Source: Microplitis mediator
Lineage: Eukaryota; Arthropoda; Insecta; Hymenoptera; Braconidae
DNA: 64,000 nt
Reading direction: 5' to 3'
Assembly (NCBI RefSeq): GCF_029852145.1
Contig: NC_079973.1
Coordinates: forward strand, 18,122,422-18,186,421
Below, in pieces: positions 1-13,044 of the stretch. The position numbers were made by a program, and so were the translations under genes. Position 1 is the stretch's first letter. Each line of letters starts with the position of its first letter. The notes beneath the pieces were generated by a model, which did not search any database, had not been told where the DNA came from, and saw only the letters and a program-made list of their open reading frames with translations.

Positions 1-1098
1 ACATCTAAATCTGATGATCAATGAAACAAAATTGTTAAAAAAAATAGAGCATGTAGTAATCAATTAGTTTAGTATATTTAAAGTGTTATTTTTGGCATGA
101 CAAGAAGAAAAACATAAGTTAATAAAATAATATACCTTGACTTTAGAAGTTACGTACAAGTTTCTGTTACCTGATTTCAACATTCGCCCTCCAAGAAAAA
201 GGAACGAGACAAAATATATGAGATGAGATGGGAGAATCAAACGTCGGTTCGTTAACGTGGTGTGTGTTTGTAAAACGTCTTTCTCTCTTTAAAACTTACA
301 TATACATTCATCTATTTTGAGGTAACTCGTCGACGTTTACACGCGCAACTTTTAACCCTCTCTCTGTCTCGGCTTTTAAAAGTGGCGTAATATAATCTCA
401 AAACTGTTGTAATTGCGTCAAAGTGAATTTAACTTTTCGTGAATCACAAGACCTTGATAAATAACGTATATTTATAAATAAATCACCAGCACATTAATTA
501 AAATAATTTATTATTGTAACCGATTATTCATTAACTTGTTTTTAATCTTCGATAAGAGTTAAAATTCATTGAATTCATTTTGATACGTATAAAAAATTTA
601 ATTTATCATGAATAAAATTATAATATGTTTTTAAATCTTCATTTGTATTCCCATGTTGTACAACACAAAAAAATTATTTAACTCATTTAAATTAATACCT
701 GTAATTATAAACAGATAAAAAAAATTTTAATCACCTTGTTATTTTATTGATGTAAAAATAATTTATTGGGATACTTATATAGTGTGATAAATAAATAAAT
801 AATAATGTTAAGAAGATCCAGACAAGAAGCAAGTAATGAAATTTTGATTTTTTGCCAAATAACATTCTAAAGCTATCCGGAGTAATTTTGCACGGACGAA
901 TGGACCCAGACTTGGACGCTATCAACATTTTTATTTTTTTGGCAAATTGACAATTATTTAATATTTTTTCTACACATTAATAAAACCACTTAGTAGAAAT
1001 GATGAATAAAAAAAATCTCCAATTGAATGAAAACCAAAATTTAAAAAATTAAAAAAACATCTTCCAAAAAATATAAATATTAAATATTTATGGGTTTG
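1..1098. other. AT-rich non-coding stretch
   Basis: No supportable gene. The sequence is mostly A+T homopolymer-like runs with a somewhat GC-richer patch near 180-400. On the minus strand an AG/GTAACA donor-like junction follows a pyrimidine run near 170-200, but it would define only an 18-nt exon and is not convincing. The short open frame at 731-928 (minus) is hydrophobic low-complexity sequence without family features. Confidence 0.6.
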
Positions 1099-1411
1099 CA
1101 CTGTAAAAAATTTTTGGAGTGAACGCGGATTAAATCTGGAGTGATGACTGTTTATTTATTTAATACGCTCGGAGTGAAATTTACACCGAAGGAGAGTTTA
1201 TTTTAGTATTAAAACTCCGAATCGGAGTGAATGCAGATTCAAATAAAATCCAGACCATTCCGAAATCACTCCGTTGAAGAGACAAATTCCCTATTTACTC
1301 CGTATGCAAAGTGATTTGTTTGTAAGAACTTCGAAACTTCAAGTGACGGAGTGAATTCGGATTTAAATAAAATCTGTAATCACTCCGAATTCACTCACGG
1401 TATTTTACAGT
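1099..1411. mobile_element. MITE, CACTGTAAAAAA family, copy 1
   Basis: A short non-autonomous inverted-repeat element. It begins CACTGTAAAAAAT and ends TATTTTACAGT, so the termini are inverted copies. The interior is packed with CGGAGTGAA / TTCACTCCG motifs in both orientations, including the palindrome ACTCCGAATCGGAGT. It aligns along its length with the copy at 16837-17152 and partly with 6011-6214. No clean TA target duplication remains at this copy. TIR type and TA insertion at sister copies suggest mobilisation by a Tc1/mariner-like transposase (inference); no transposase is encoded here. Confidence 0.85.
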
Positions 1412-2638
1412 TTGGTGATCTTGTTCAAAAATGAAATCAAGAATAAATAAGATAAAAAATGAAATTAATTGGTAAAATAAAAATGTAAATGAAGAATGTA
1501 GTGGACATATAAAGATTCAATTGAACAGAATAAATTACTCGAGTTGAGTTTGTCCTGTTATAAATGAAAATTTAAAGGAGATAAGATGAGTGTAGCATGT
1601 ATGTAGTAATATAAGAAGTATAGACGTTGTCGTAGGTCATGGTAGGCAAGACTGCGACCGCCTTGGGCATCGCAGCGCAACGGGCAACAGCAGTATCGTA
1701 AATAAGACGGCAAGTCAAATTTATGGGTTATCGATACACAGAGAAGGCGTCCCTGCTTGTTGTTGTAAGAGACCAGAGTGAAGAAGGGACAAGGTCGCGG
1801 TGAGGTCGCTTATGCATATATAGATGTATTATATAGACTATTAAGATTCTCTTTAAAGTCTTATAAAATTTTATTTTTTTAAATTTATTTAGTGGACTGT
1901 CCATTTTTCAAATTCACTTTGGTTGTGTTGGACACGAGGTAAACTGCTGCTATACCTTGATCATTTTTACCATCTTATATATATCTATATATACATGTGG
2001 TATATTTGTTTAAATATTTTACATTTGCTACACATTTGGTCTTTTATAAGGTACATAAACGACAATAAAATGTCATGACAGCGGTTTTTGAATTCCACAA
2101 ATGGATAAGGGCGAGTCACCAGTCTTTCCTGTAACATTATTATGCGTATTCTCATATGGATATACTACAATGTTGTGAATTTAAAATATTTATTCATGCT
2201 TATGATCCAGTAACTTTCATTTATTTACTTATACGTTGACTTTTCGTGAGAAAAAATTATAAAGAAATGAAACAATACGATAATAATAACAAGAATAATA
2301 TATACGTAAATTTAAATAGATTTATGTATGTAATAAATAATTGTTGACAATTGCCATTTTCTATTTTTTATTACTTGAGATAAAATAATAATTGATAAGC
2401 CAGATTATTTAAAAAAAAAATGTTGCTATATATTTTTTTATTGCAATTTGATAAGATAATAAATAAAATAGTATTTTATAAAATACTGTTATTATTTCAA
2501 ATATTCATCGCAGCTATAATAAATAGCCGGGAAGAAATTTTATATTGACCGTAAAAGTATAAGTTTACGTGATGAATTAGAACACTACTTTTCTTCGATT
2601 AAGAAAATGATTTTGAATGAAATCTGTAAACTTCGCAT
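1412..2638. other. Non-coding; GC-richer island at 1620-1815
   Basis: Mostly AT-rich. About 1620-1815 stands out, with many CpGs and alternating purine/pyrimidine blocks around GACTGCGACCGCC and GGTCGCGGTGAGGTCGC. No open frame with convincing splice sites was found there. The island could be an enhancer, an unannotated UTR exon, or relict repeat sequence; the sequence alone cannot decide. Confidence 0.4.
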
Positions 2639-2847
2639 TAAAAATATAGTGAGTGTGAATGTAGCAGACATTAGACAAATTTAAAATTATTAATAAATAG
2701 AGTAAATAATTAATAAAATAAAATTTAAAAAATTTTGAAATTGATAAGTGCATTTTTTATAAATATTGTTTTTTTAATTATTAACTCTATTTATGTATAA
2801 TTTTAAATTTGTCTGATGTCTACTACATTCACACTCATAAAAATATA
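2639..2847. mobile_element. Long-TIR MITE with 10-bp target duplication
   Basis: Nearly perfect inverted repeats of about 63 bp, starting TGAGTGTGAATGTAGCAGAC (left, 2650 on) and ending with the reverse complement at 2837, flank a short AT-rich centre. The identical 10-mer TAAAAATATA occurs immediately outside both ends (2639-2648 and 2838-2847), as expected of a target-site duplication. Long TIRs with a 9-10 bp duplication are typical of Mutator-like (MULE) elements, so this is probably a MULE-derived MITE. It has no coding capacity. Class assignment is inference; the inverted repeat and the flanking repeat are directly visible. Confidence 0.85.
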
Positions 2848-2990
2848 TAAGATTGAAAATTTTCAATAGCATAATTTTTTATAAGGAAAATATGCAATGT
2901 TTCTAAAAGTTTTTTCTCTTTAGTGTAACTATTTTTTTAATAAATAAAAATTTTATAAAAATTAAATTAATGAAAGGTGAATTTTCAAAA

Positions 2991-3043
2991 TCACTTACAA
3001 TTAATTAACTTTTTTTTGACAATCATGAATTTAAATTAATAAT
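2991..3043 (+). repeat. Dispersed 53-bp repeat, copy 1
   Basis: The segment starting TCACTTACAATTAATTAACT and ending ATGAATTTAAATTAATAAT recurs almost unchanged at 16171-16223, with about three mismatches in 53 bp. Flanking sequence differs. It could be a fragment of an older transposon; I see no terminal inverted repeats. Confidence 0.7.
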
Positions 3044-6010
3044 ATTGTAGGTTAATAGTATATTGATAAAGTTATTTATATAGTTGTATTTTTGTAAATA
3101 GTTGCATAGGTTAAAAAATGTTGTACACTAATAACCTTGATATATTTACGCTAACAGCTTTTTATAAGCTATTATAGATTATAGATGCCCGAGTTGTCTT
3201 AAGTATTAAAAAAAAGAGACAAAGCCTGACATAAAAAACAAAATGAAAGCTTGTAACACACGAAGGAGCATGTGTACATTATTTGTACATTATAGAAGAA
3301 ATGATCCAGAAGATGATGTCAAGGACAACAAAAAGGTGACGTTAAAATCTCTATGAAAGGTGTTTATTTAATATTTAACGAGAGAATTGTTGATTGTAAC
3401 CGATAGCGTTACCCAAGAAAATATTTTTATCTTTATCATCAGATCAGCACGACTGGATAGATACTATACTAAACATTTGATTGTTATTTACGCTTAAATC
3501 TTTCGTAGTTAAACATCATCTTTACTATTATTAACACGATATTATACAACCTGTCTTTCTTATTGCACATATAAACTTTAATCTAAAAATAATTTATGAT
3601 AATTAAAATAAATTGCAAAAAAAAATTATTATTAATGTCATTAAAAGCTAATTCTTGCTTATTAATTTTAATTTTCATCTTAACAAATGTATGCATTTAT
3701 GCATAAATAAATAAAACAATAAATTTATAAATAAATGATAGTCTCGGAAGTACTTAATAAAAAATTTAAGATGCAACTAGATACGTGCCACCTGTGTGAT
3801 ATAAATTTAAAGTCGCGCAGTTCTACGCATATTTTAATACGTTAAAAAAATATTTATGAAAAAAAATATCAGACAGAGAGAGAAATTTTATATCTGTGTG
3901 TTCAAGGAAGTTCTATATGTACAGCAAACATACATGCATGCATCTACTTTATACTCTTAACTCTCCACACGCGGTCCAGCAGCGACGAGGGTAAAGGTGA
4001 ATAACAAGTTAGTTCTCTCTCTTTTGCATACATGCCACAACGTGTACGATGGTTTGTTACTAATAATAGCCACCAGCATCAGCAGCGATATTATCGATCC
4101 CGCCCGTTATATTTGCCTGTTCTTGATCTGACTGACACCCGCCGCTCCATACTCAAGTATATTACCGGTATATATATATGCATATATTAATCTATATAAA
4201 TACATATCTACATATAATATACATACAAATATGTATATATCAACGGCTAAAGTTAACTGGTAGTGACGAACAACTCTTTTACTCTCTTTATCTTTATAGT
4301 CAAGTTAACATATATCTCTATACTACATATTCTCCACTATACTCATACTCATACGTCCGTTTAAACTCACCATACGGTCTATTATATATATACATAATAT
4401 ACATTTACTAGTAATTCTATTCGGTTGCCCGGCCGGCTGTTTTCGATCACTTGGTCCAGCATGTTTGTATGAATCGGATAGCGAACGTACTAACAATTCT
4501 CTCGGTAACGATCCGTTTAACGCACGAGCTTGCCAGTCACGATTAACTGACACCGATCGTCGTGGCCAGGAGGTTTATCTCGCCATTTCTATATATATAT
4601 ATACACATATACATATATGATATTTTTAATAGGTAAATATATAACATGTATAACTCACATAAGTATATACTACATTTACGATCAAAATGTATATTTAATA
4701 AAGATGAGATTTATCAGCCAACAATTGCCATGTATTTTATTCACTTTAAACGTATAAATATATATATATCAATATGAAAATTTTTTAGTAAAATAAATTT
4801 AATGATATTAATTGATGTATTTGTGGTTAAATTTATTTAATAAAATATTTTTTTTTATTGCAATCAAGTGCAGTCAACAATCAAAAAGGTTGTGTTAATT
4901 AAAAGATAACACGAGAGATAACTATTAAATTGTATTGAGAAAGCAAATAATTTTATTTATTGATTTATATATATATATATATATACACATATATATTTTT
5001 ATGCATTTCTTCGTCAGTTATTTATTTTTAGAGATAACCTTCCAAGACTTATCGACCCTTTCAATCGATTTCGATATATGTCTGAGCTATTTAAAATAAC
5101 ATCCGGCATCGACGTGATAATGATCTACTTGAAACTCGGGTGAAGTGTGTAGATTGACGATTATATACATTAATGATCTGTGACGTGAATAAAAATGTGT
5201 GGAGAATAAAAATAAAAAAATTATTTTAAATGAGTGAGTGAGCGGTAAATCTGGGCGGTTTTATTTCACTTATAAATTAATAAGTTTTATCGGGTTTAAT
5301 TACATTATTAAAATATTTAATAAATTTATATTTATAAATATACACATATCTTTTGTAAATATTTGCCTGTTATTAATTTTTCACTCATCTTTATTTACAT
5401 TTCATTATTATCTTTATATTATTATTGTCTTACTCTTGCTTAATTACACTATCATATTTTTAACTTGATCACCTTTATCTTTCTCATTATGTGAAGATAT
5501 TATACATCAAAGTTTTATTCAATTTTTTTTTACTGTTGACGTATTTGATTTTTAAAGTAGCTACTTTACTAATGATAATGAATATTTACTTATCAACACT
5601 TTACGACAATGACGTTAAAAGACTTTTTTTTCTTTTTGTTGACGCTTTTAAAATAAATAGTAAAGTTTGTATTTATCTTTGAATTTTAAACTTATAAGTT
5701 TGTTGCAAAACATTTTTATAAAATTATTTAATAAAATTTACCACAAAAGTTTATTTTATACGTTTCATACTTTAAGTAAATTTCCAAGTTATTATTTCAA
5801 GTTAAAAGTTTTTTATGGAGAAAAAAAATAAGTTTAAAAAAATAATGTAAAACTCATTCGTCAGACCGTAACTTCCATTTACTTCCATTTCTTAAGGCAT
5901 GATTTCTTAACTATTAAAAAATCATTTCTTAAATAGTAAGAAATATTTGTTAAATACAAAAAAGTGATGTCTAAGAAATGGTTTCTTAAATACTAAGAAA
6001 TCCTTCTGTC
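3044..6010. other. AT-rich non-coding; GC patches and short repeats
   Basis: No supportable gene. GC-richer patches lie at about 3960-4170 and 4420-4575. On the minus strand of the second, GACCGTATG/GTGAGT at about 4370 resembles a splice donor, but no matching reading frame or acceptor is convincing. (TA)n tracts occur near 4168-4180, 4590-4617 and 4966-4999. At 5865-6008 the motif ATTTCTTAA recurs with its inverted form TTAAGAAAT several times, giving a small palindromic cluster directly upstream of the truncated MITE at 6011. Confidence 0.5.
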
Positions 6011-6214
6011 AGTGAGTGAATGCGGAGCGGATGACTGTTTATTCATTTAATTCCCTTGGACTGAAATTTACTTCGAAGTGGAGTTTATTTCAATATCGAA
6101 ACTCCAAAATCGGTTTGAATGCAAGTTTTAATAAAATCAAAATCACTCCGTAATCACTTCGATGAAAAAACAAACTCCCTATTTACTCCGTGTTCACTCT
6201 CGATTTTTACAGTG
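6011..6214. mobile_element. MITE, CACTGTAAAAAA family, copy 2 (truncated)
   Basis: Homologous to 1099-1411 and 16837-17152. The right end (GATTTTTACAGTG) is intact. The left terminal repeat and roughly the first 40 bp are missing, and an internal block near the right side is deleted compared with the other copies. It begins at AGTGAGTGAATGCGGAGCGG, directly after a cluster of ATTTCTTAA palindromes. Confidence 0.75.
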
Positions 6215-6955
6215 CAACAAATAACATTATTTTTTATGTAACTGAAGATCGGAACGATTTTCGCACAATGAAAATGAAAAATTAAAATTATTCATGTATT
6301 ATATTAATTATGTAATTTGTCTGCTTGAGTGGTAGTTCAGGATTGAGGATGGCCTAAGGTTTTCGGCTAACATACCAGCATCTATATGCGAAACATTTCA
6401 GAAATCTAGTCATTCAGTAGATTTTTCACTTTCGAATTTTCTTTTTTTGTTCCGCGAAAAACGTTCCGATCTTCAGGTATATTATTTTTTACCTCTAAGA
6501 ATTTTTAACGATTAAAATGATAAATAAAAATATTTGTTGTAACATTTTACAATAACAAAAAATTTCAATCAATACTACAAAAGATAAAGAACAATAAAAA
6601 AAAATGATAAATACATTTGTATTTGTATATAAATAAAAGAATGTACAAAAGAGAGATCATGGTGTAAAAAGGTGAACGATTCAGTGAAATATTACATTAC
6701 GATTTATCGATTGCCTTCTATCTGCACTACTCACGCCAATAAAACTCGATTCTCACAGGATTAACGCACCTATGGCGCTTAGACTTAGCCTCTCTACAAT
6801 TTTATACATGTATATACACTATACATTAGCGATATATCTAACTCTTGTACGTTTGGTTGCTATAAGTACTTGATCGGTAAATATAAATACAAACAAAGAA
6901 AAGCAAAGAGGCTTAAGGGCAACTTGTGAATGTATAGGTAGATATACTACACACA

Positions 6956-7023
<68 letters not shown>

Positions 7024-8300
7024 ATACACATAACCAAAAGGCAAATGTAGCTCGTGTAATGTACTTGATGTGTACACACGATTTGCGGTATCTTTAACTT
7101 TACCTTTTCTCTCTTTTCTTGTGTACAGCACATGTGAGGTGAATATGTGCTTTAAACACGCGCGATGTATAACTCTTGTTAGTAACGAGCCTATGAAAAA
7201 CCGGAACGAGAGAATTTAGTGACGATAAAACGTTCAATGTATCGATTTCACGCATCTTATTATAAGGCAATTATTTCGCTGACTCAAAGTCCTCGTAGTT
7301 TTACGATCAGAGAATCAGCCACTAGTATATTAAGTCTACGAATCGCCAATTGATATTTAAACTTTTATATTCTACTAAGAAAGAGTACTATTTCAAATAG
7401 ATATTTAATTCCTTAAATACTTTTATTGCGATGCGAATTATCCTATTAAATATATTTTCCTTTTATTTTTATTATTATTATTTTAAGAGAAATCTATTTG
7501 TGATTTTAATTTGTAATTTAATAAACATTTAATTTTTCATTATGTAAATTCATTAAAATTTTTTATTTTTTTTTAAGAATATGAAAAATTATTAATATCA
7601 AGGAAATTAAAAAATATATTTTATTATAGTAATAAAGTTGAGATAAATATTCAACAGCTTGAAAAATTTTATAAAATAAATTTTATTATGACGATAATTA
7701 CGGTAATGAAAATAAATAAATTTAATATTCAATTTGAATAGTAATTTTTTTAATTATAGTTAACAATAATAATAATAAAGTTTCTCTTTTATAAATATAT
7801 AGATATAGTATATTACAGTAATTATAAGTTGATTAGACGTTGATTTAATTGTTATTATGAATAAATATGTTGTTATTGAATTACACAAGATGTATTAGCT
7901 ATTATTATTCACAACAAATGTCATTAAATATCTAAGAAAATATCAGATTAGATTTTAATGTCAGATAAAAGACACAAGAGAACATTGAAAAAAAAAAAAA
8001 AAGAAATGATTATTATGTCCGTGTATAACATAATGGAGACAAGATCTGGTTCAAAGACAAATTGTACGATCTAAATCAGTCGCAGCGTATCAAAACAATA
8101 ACCATTAGCATGAATTGTCGTAAAAGAACGTGCTGAGAATAACAGATATTGGTCCATTTTGTACATCTACTGCAACGTATTGATGGAAGCTTTGAAAAAT
8201 AGTCGAAAGGAAACAAGCGGGAATATAAGGAAGAAGTAAAAAAATAAGTATAATAAAAGTTTCGTATGTGCAGTGAATATTTTTAGTATGCGACGCTGAA
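6215..8300. other. AT-rich non-coding with microsatellite
   Basis: No supportable gene. Open frames on the minus strand around 6819-7133 are produced by the (AT)n tract at 6961-7019, which reads as alternating Tyr-Ile, and are not genes. The remainder is AT-rich with small A-tracts. Confidence 0.6.
6961..7019. repeat. (AT)n microsatellite, about 29 units
   Basis: Uninterrupted AT dinucleotide run of about 59 bp, one of the longest pure tracts in the window. It is likely length-polymorphic. Confidence 0.95.
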
Positions 8301-8935
8301 AAGTTTCATGAGACCATCTCTCTTACTGCAGTGGCTTTTAATTCCGGGCTGAAAAATTCAGCAAGAAAATCTTGCCAAGAATTTTCAACGAGTGGGAAGG
8401 AAAGAGAAATTAACGGAGGAAGTAGAGTTGAAATAGAGGCTGAAAGATCTATGGCAATAATCCAGAGGGAGAAATAGCACAATCCACTTGAGAATAAAAT
8501 CTTAAGAACGAGAAAAAAGTATAAAATAAAAATAAAGTAATGGTAAGGAATAGAATCCAAGTATCTTGAAAAGTAGTCGAAGATTTTTTTTTACGGTGAG
8601 AAAAGCAAATCAAATTATTAGGTCTTTTTATTGAGGCAAATTCTTTTTTTATTGCAGTAAATAAATCAAAGAAAATTCAAGAAAAAGAAAAAAGGGAGAG
8701 ACATTGGAAGATATTCTGAGGCCGTTGTAGGAACGGAAATCGAGGCGAAAGGTCGATCAGGAGAGAGCACGAGCCGATGGTCGAGAGGTCACGCCGGGTC
8801 ACGCCGCAGAGATGCCAATTCTCCTTCTACTATCAACTCTGCTCTCGAGTCCTCGAGACTGCTGGCCAGGTGCAAGCATCCGCGGTGGGGATGCTGCACA
8901 ATTTATGCGACGCGGACCAGACGTAAGCGAGACCG
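8140..8935 (+). other. Purine-rich block ending in a GC-rich island; possible exons
   Basis: The plus strand is strongly purine-biased from about 8140 to 8780, then becomes CpG-rich (8700-8935). A good plus-strand acceptor (CATCTCTCTTACTGCAG, ending at 8331) precedes a frame open for about 40 codons, but it runs into a stop (TAG) before any donor. In the GC island a 54-codon frame starts with ATG at about 8777 and passes through a segment reading VQASAVGMLHNLCDADQT; GTAAGC donor-like sequence overlaps its end. There is no recognisable domain. It could be exonic, regulatory or chance. Confidence 0.25.
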
Positions 8936-11040
8936 ATGCCAAGTACTACATAGTAATATAGTTCGACGATCTTAAATTTACTGTTTAAATAGGTATATAA
9001 TATTAATATTTGTATACCAAAGATTAAAGTGACGGAAATAATGTAAGCTAAATCTAAGTTTATTAAATTAAACATGACTCGCCAAAATGTTACGTTCATT
9101 CACATGATGTGGGACACATTTATTTTATTACCTACGATTTAGTTTGAATGATTTAATTTATAATCATGGCTGCTTTTTAACTTCAACTACTAAATTTTCA
9201 AGTACATATATTTTTAAATTATGTTACAAATAAAAAAAAACTCTTTTTCTTTACTTATGGTTATATTTAACACGCATGACGGAGTAATTGCAGAAAAAAT
9301 TTCAAGTTAAAATAAAAATGTAACAATCGGTAATTTTATTTGACATATTTTTCAAAAATGGCAATAATGATAGAACTTGTTTTTTGTTACCTTTTAAATC
9401 TTTTATATTTTTCATTCAACTTGAATGTTTTTTCAACGGCATAAACTGCGTCTAGTCTTATATTGAAAGGAGAGCAATTTTCATGTCTCTGTATCTATTA
9501 AATCTTTAAATAGTCATTTCCATAATCGATGTTTTCATTCAGCTATATCACGTTCTTGTTTCTTTATCGATTTATATCTTAAAAAATTAAGTCAAGTTGA
9601 AAAATAGTGTTTTGCTGATTTCATCATCCGTGATGAAATAACAAGAAATTAACAGCTTCATTAAAATAATTACAAGATAATAGCTAACAAATGAATAAAT
9701 CATTTTTTGTTATAAAATTCAATTAATAATAACAAATAAAAAATATTTTTTTGGCTGATAAAGATTAATCATAAATGATATTTATTGCAAGTTGACTTAG
9801 TTTTATAGACCTGTTAATTTGCGAGTGTTAATATTAATCAAATGTATGGGCAAGGTTAACATTATGACATTAATCTGTTAGCCTTGATTTTGAAAAATAG
9901 TTCAGAATTTTTAAAAAGAAAAATTATTACTCAATGTCGAATTTTTTTTTAAACTCGTGGTTATCTCAATATGAATTACTCTATTGAAATAAAAAATTTA
10001 AAAAAAGTTCTCTTGACATTAATTAAAATGTTTAATTTATTTCTCTTTCTTTTGCTGCATCTCGAGACTGCGGTTGCACTGTTAACGCGGTCTTAATTAA
10101 TTGCCTAGACTATTTATTACATGCCTGAAATAAACCAGATGTCGTCTTTAAAAAATAACATTTATAACTGTCACTTGAATAAAAACTTTACAAATTTTAT
10201 AAACATAATTTTAATCCCTGCTATGAAACTTTTAAATTTTGAATAAATTAAAGGTATTGATTCAATTTTTATTGTTGGAAGTCGAGATTCAGAATGATCA
10301 AAAATTTTTAACGATCCAAAAGTTCAATAAAATTTCTGATTCAATGATTACATGCTGGTCATAAGTTACGAAGATCTAGTCATCAATAGAATCAAATACA
10401 ATTATGATTTGTAAGTAATTATAAGCCTAATCGTCCTACAAATTTGTATTTAGATTTTTTGGAAAAATTTAAGTCATTTTGTCTTAAGACGGGTCTAAAT
10501 TTTTTTCTCTATCACACTCAACACTGAAAGAACAATTTATCAAATATTAATAAAATTTATCAATATTTAGTACACGGTTTATTAAATATTAGTAAACTCA
10601 TACTAAATATTGATCAGCGACCTATCATATGTTTATATGAATCTAGTAATATTTAGTCGATGTAAAACATCAATATTTAATATATGTAGACTAATATTTA
10701 ATAAATATAGTCGAATATTTTATACATATAATTTATCAAATGTTAATAAATCATTTTATCAAGTGTTAGTAAATTTTTTTTCTCAGTCAAGTTGACGAAC
10801 AGTACTATCCTTATTGCACTTGCGCAGTAAATAGAAACTTTATCCACATTTTTCTCTTAAACAAATGAACATTTGTGAAAAATGAAAACGTAGATTGCTA
10901 GATTATAGAGTAATGAATCAAGCCTCGTTCCTAATTTTGTGTTTAAAGGTTTTGATTGAGAGAAAAGCTTGGATAAAAATTACTGTAGACACTCCTTAAT
11001 ATAATCCCTTTCACACATACATAAATTCATATTTTCAAAT
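8936..11040. other. AT-rich non-coding; inverted-repeat-laden segment at 10526-10790
   Basis: No supportable gene. A 9-bp stem/4-nt loop (ATTTCATCA-TCCG-TGATGAAAT) lies at 9618-9639. Between about 10526 and 10790 the motif TCAATATTTAGT and its inverse recur, with loosely inverted ends (CACTGAAAGAAC... / ...TCTCAGTCAAG). This may be an eroded inverted-repeat element. Confidence 0.4.
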
Positions 11041-11600
11041 ATTTGTTATGACGAGCACGCAAAATTTGGAATGATAGACGAGTGACGAAGCGAGCGCAAA
11101 GAGAGGGGCGCTGTTAGTTCCCTGTCAGCCGCTAGGCAACGCATAGTAGCATTGAACTCTCCTAGTTAGAATTGCGCGCGGATGCTTATAACCCAGAGAA
11201 AAAAAATTTGTTGAGTTCGCTTCACAAGCATAGTCTTATTGCATTCAATGTTGATGTTTCATTTTCACTGTTTTGTGATATCAAATTCAATACAATATAT
11301 TATTATTTTTACATTCATCGCCCCATATATTATCTACCGTCTCTGAGTACTCGAATTACTTTTTGAGTATTTGTACCGAAATAATAATGTATATATCGAT
11401 TAAAATTTCGTATTGGCAAGGTGCGCGACGGAAACGACATCTGTCGACCGCATTAAATCATCCTCTAAAAGCGCAGAGATCATACGGCGAATTGATATAA
11501 ACAAATAATTAAAATTTATAAAAATCGTGAAATATATGTGCAATACCACACTTGAAAGGTGGAAATAAATAAATAGGATTGTATTAAAAAAGTAAGTATA
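11041..11600 (+). promoter_or_regulatory. GC-rich island, possible promoter/first exon
   Basis: A block at 11041-11200 is clearly GC-richer than its surroundings and carries short repeated GCGC and GAGTGACGAAGCGAGCGC-type sequence. A second GC-richer patch lies at about 11415-11490. An AAAA/GTAAGTAT donor-like site sits at about 11590. A TSS in the island with a UTR exon ending at that donor is one model, but the donor is in AT-rich sequence and could be chance. The open frame from 11172 (64 codons) has no family features. Confidence 0.2.
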
Positions 11601-13044
11601 AAAAATTTAAATAAATGTTAAATAAATATTCTTCCGCACTGCATAAGGTTAGCTTCTGATAATAATAATAACAACAACAACAATAATAGTCATAATAACG
11701 AAAGAGTTCAAATAATTATAATTATTTTAAATTTGAAAACATTAATTTGCATTAAGTAAAGAAATCAAAATGATTTCAATTATTTGTAATTTTAAATTTT
11801 GAAACTCTAGAATTTAAAAAACTTTGTGTTAAAAATTTTTAACAACTATTTGTTATCATTTTTTAACACTGCTTTCATATAACAATTCACAACATAAGTG
11901 CGATTTAACGCGTGTTTCGTCCACTGCGGGCGCTGTAGTAGATTCGGTTGTCCCTACCCTATACCCCACACCTTGCCAATAAGATGCTCGTTTGTTGACA
12001 ACTTTGTCTCCAGCTTTGGTGTCAATTATCACAACTCGCGTTTTATATACAATCGCACCAGCTATATTATTTACTATTATTTATTAGACTAGATGTAACG
12101 AAATCAATGATACTAAGAGTCCTACCCACAAAGTCAATCGTTTTTTATATATATTATATCATCACTATATAAATTTACTCCGCAAACTTAAAAAGATTTT
12201 TGAGTTTTAATCGAAAGTATTTAGTTACAGTAATTTAAAAATTATTTTAAGAAAAATAAATACTGGTTTAATGTAAGTACATTAGAGAATGATATAGAAG
12301 ACGATGTTACGTTTCTCTTGATGATCCAAAGAGCTGTTATTACAAGTTTAATACTCTAGATATATAGAAGACACATTCATACTAGCATTCCACAGTAAGG
12401 TTAATGGGTCATTTGAAGGACAGAAATAGAAAATACCACACGAATTAAAACTTAAAAAAAAGCAATTTTAATAAAATTAAATTCTTTATGAAAAAACAAA
12501 ATTTAATATATAATAAATTTAAATAAAATTTACTATCCAGTAAAAAAAAAATTTTAATTTCAAAGATACTAAGAATATAGAGAATATAAATATGATAAAA
12601 AAAAATCAGAAAATATAAAAATTATCTGGCGCCAGTACTTGAATTTTCGATCAATTTTCCACGGAGTAATAATATATGCAACCATCTCACGCATACTATT
12701 TTCTCAGCGTTGTTTGTTATTATTATTTTTTTAATCGCGAAAATTGCAACGCCGCCACACAGTTCGTACCGCCCCGTTGTTCGACGGGCATATCATTCAG
12801 CCCTGTTAGTATGGCGCCTACGTTCTATAATATTGATGATGCAAAAGTATAGAAACAAGGTACAAAAGTTAGTTTGTGAACACGGAAAAAAAAGTATGAT
12901 AAATAAATAAATAAATAAAAATGATTGATGGAGAGAGAATGGTATGGATATTTTAGTTTTAAATAAACTAAGTATGTCTATTATTACAACCACCACAATA
13001 TATTATTAGTATATACTAGTCTCTTTACCTTCACTCTTTGAATT
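11601..13044. other. Non-coding, AT-rich
   Basis: Contains short (AAT)n/(AAC)n runs at about 11659-11690 and a GC-richer patch at 11900-12060. The open frames here (for example 11898-12092 plus) lack recognisable domains. Nothing supportable as a gene. Confidence 0.5.

Noticed and set aside
6819..7133. 104-codon and 72-codon minus-strand frames
   Set aside because: They are created by the (AT)n microsatellite, which reads as alternating Tyr and Ile.
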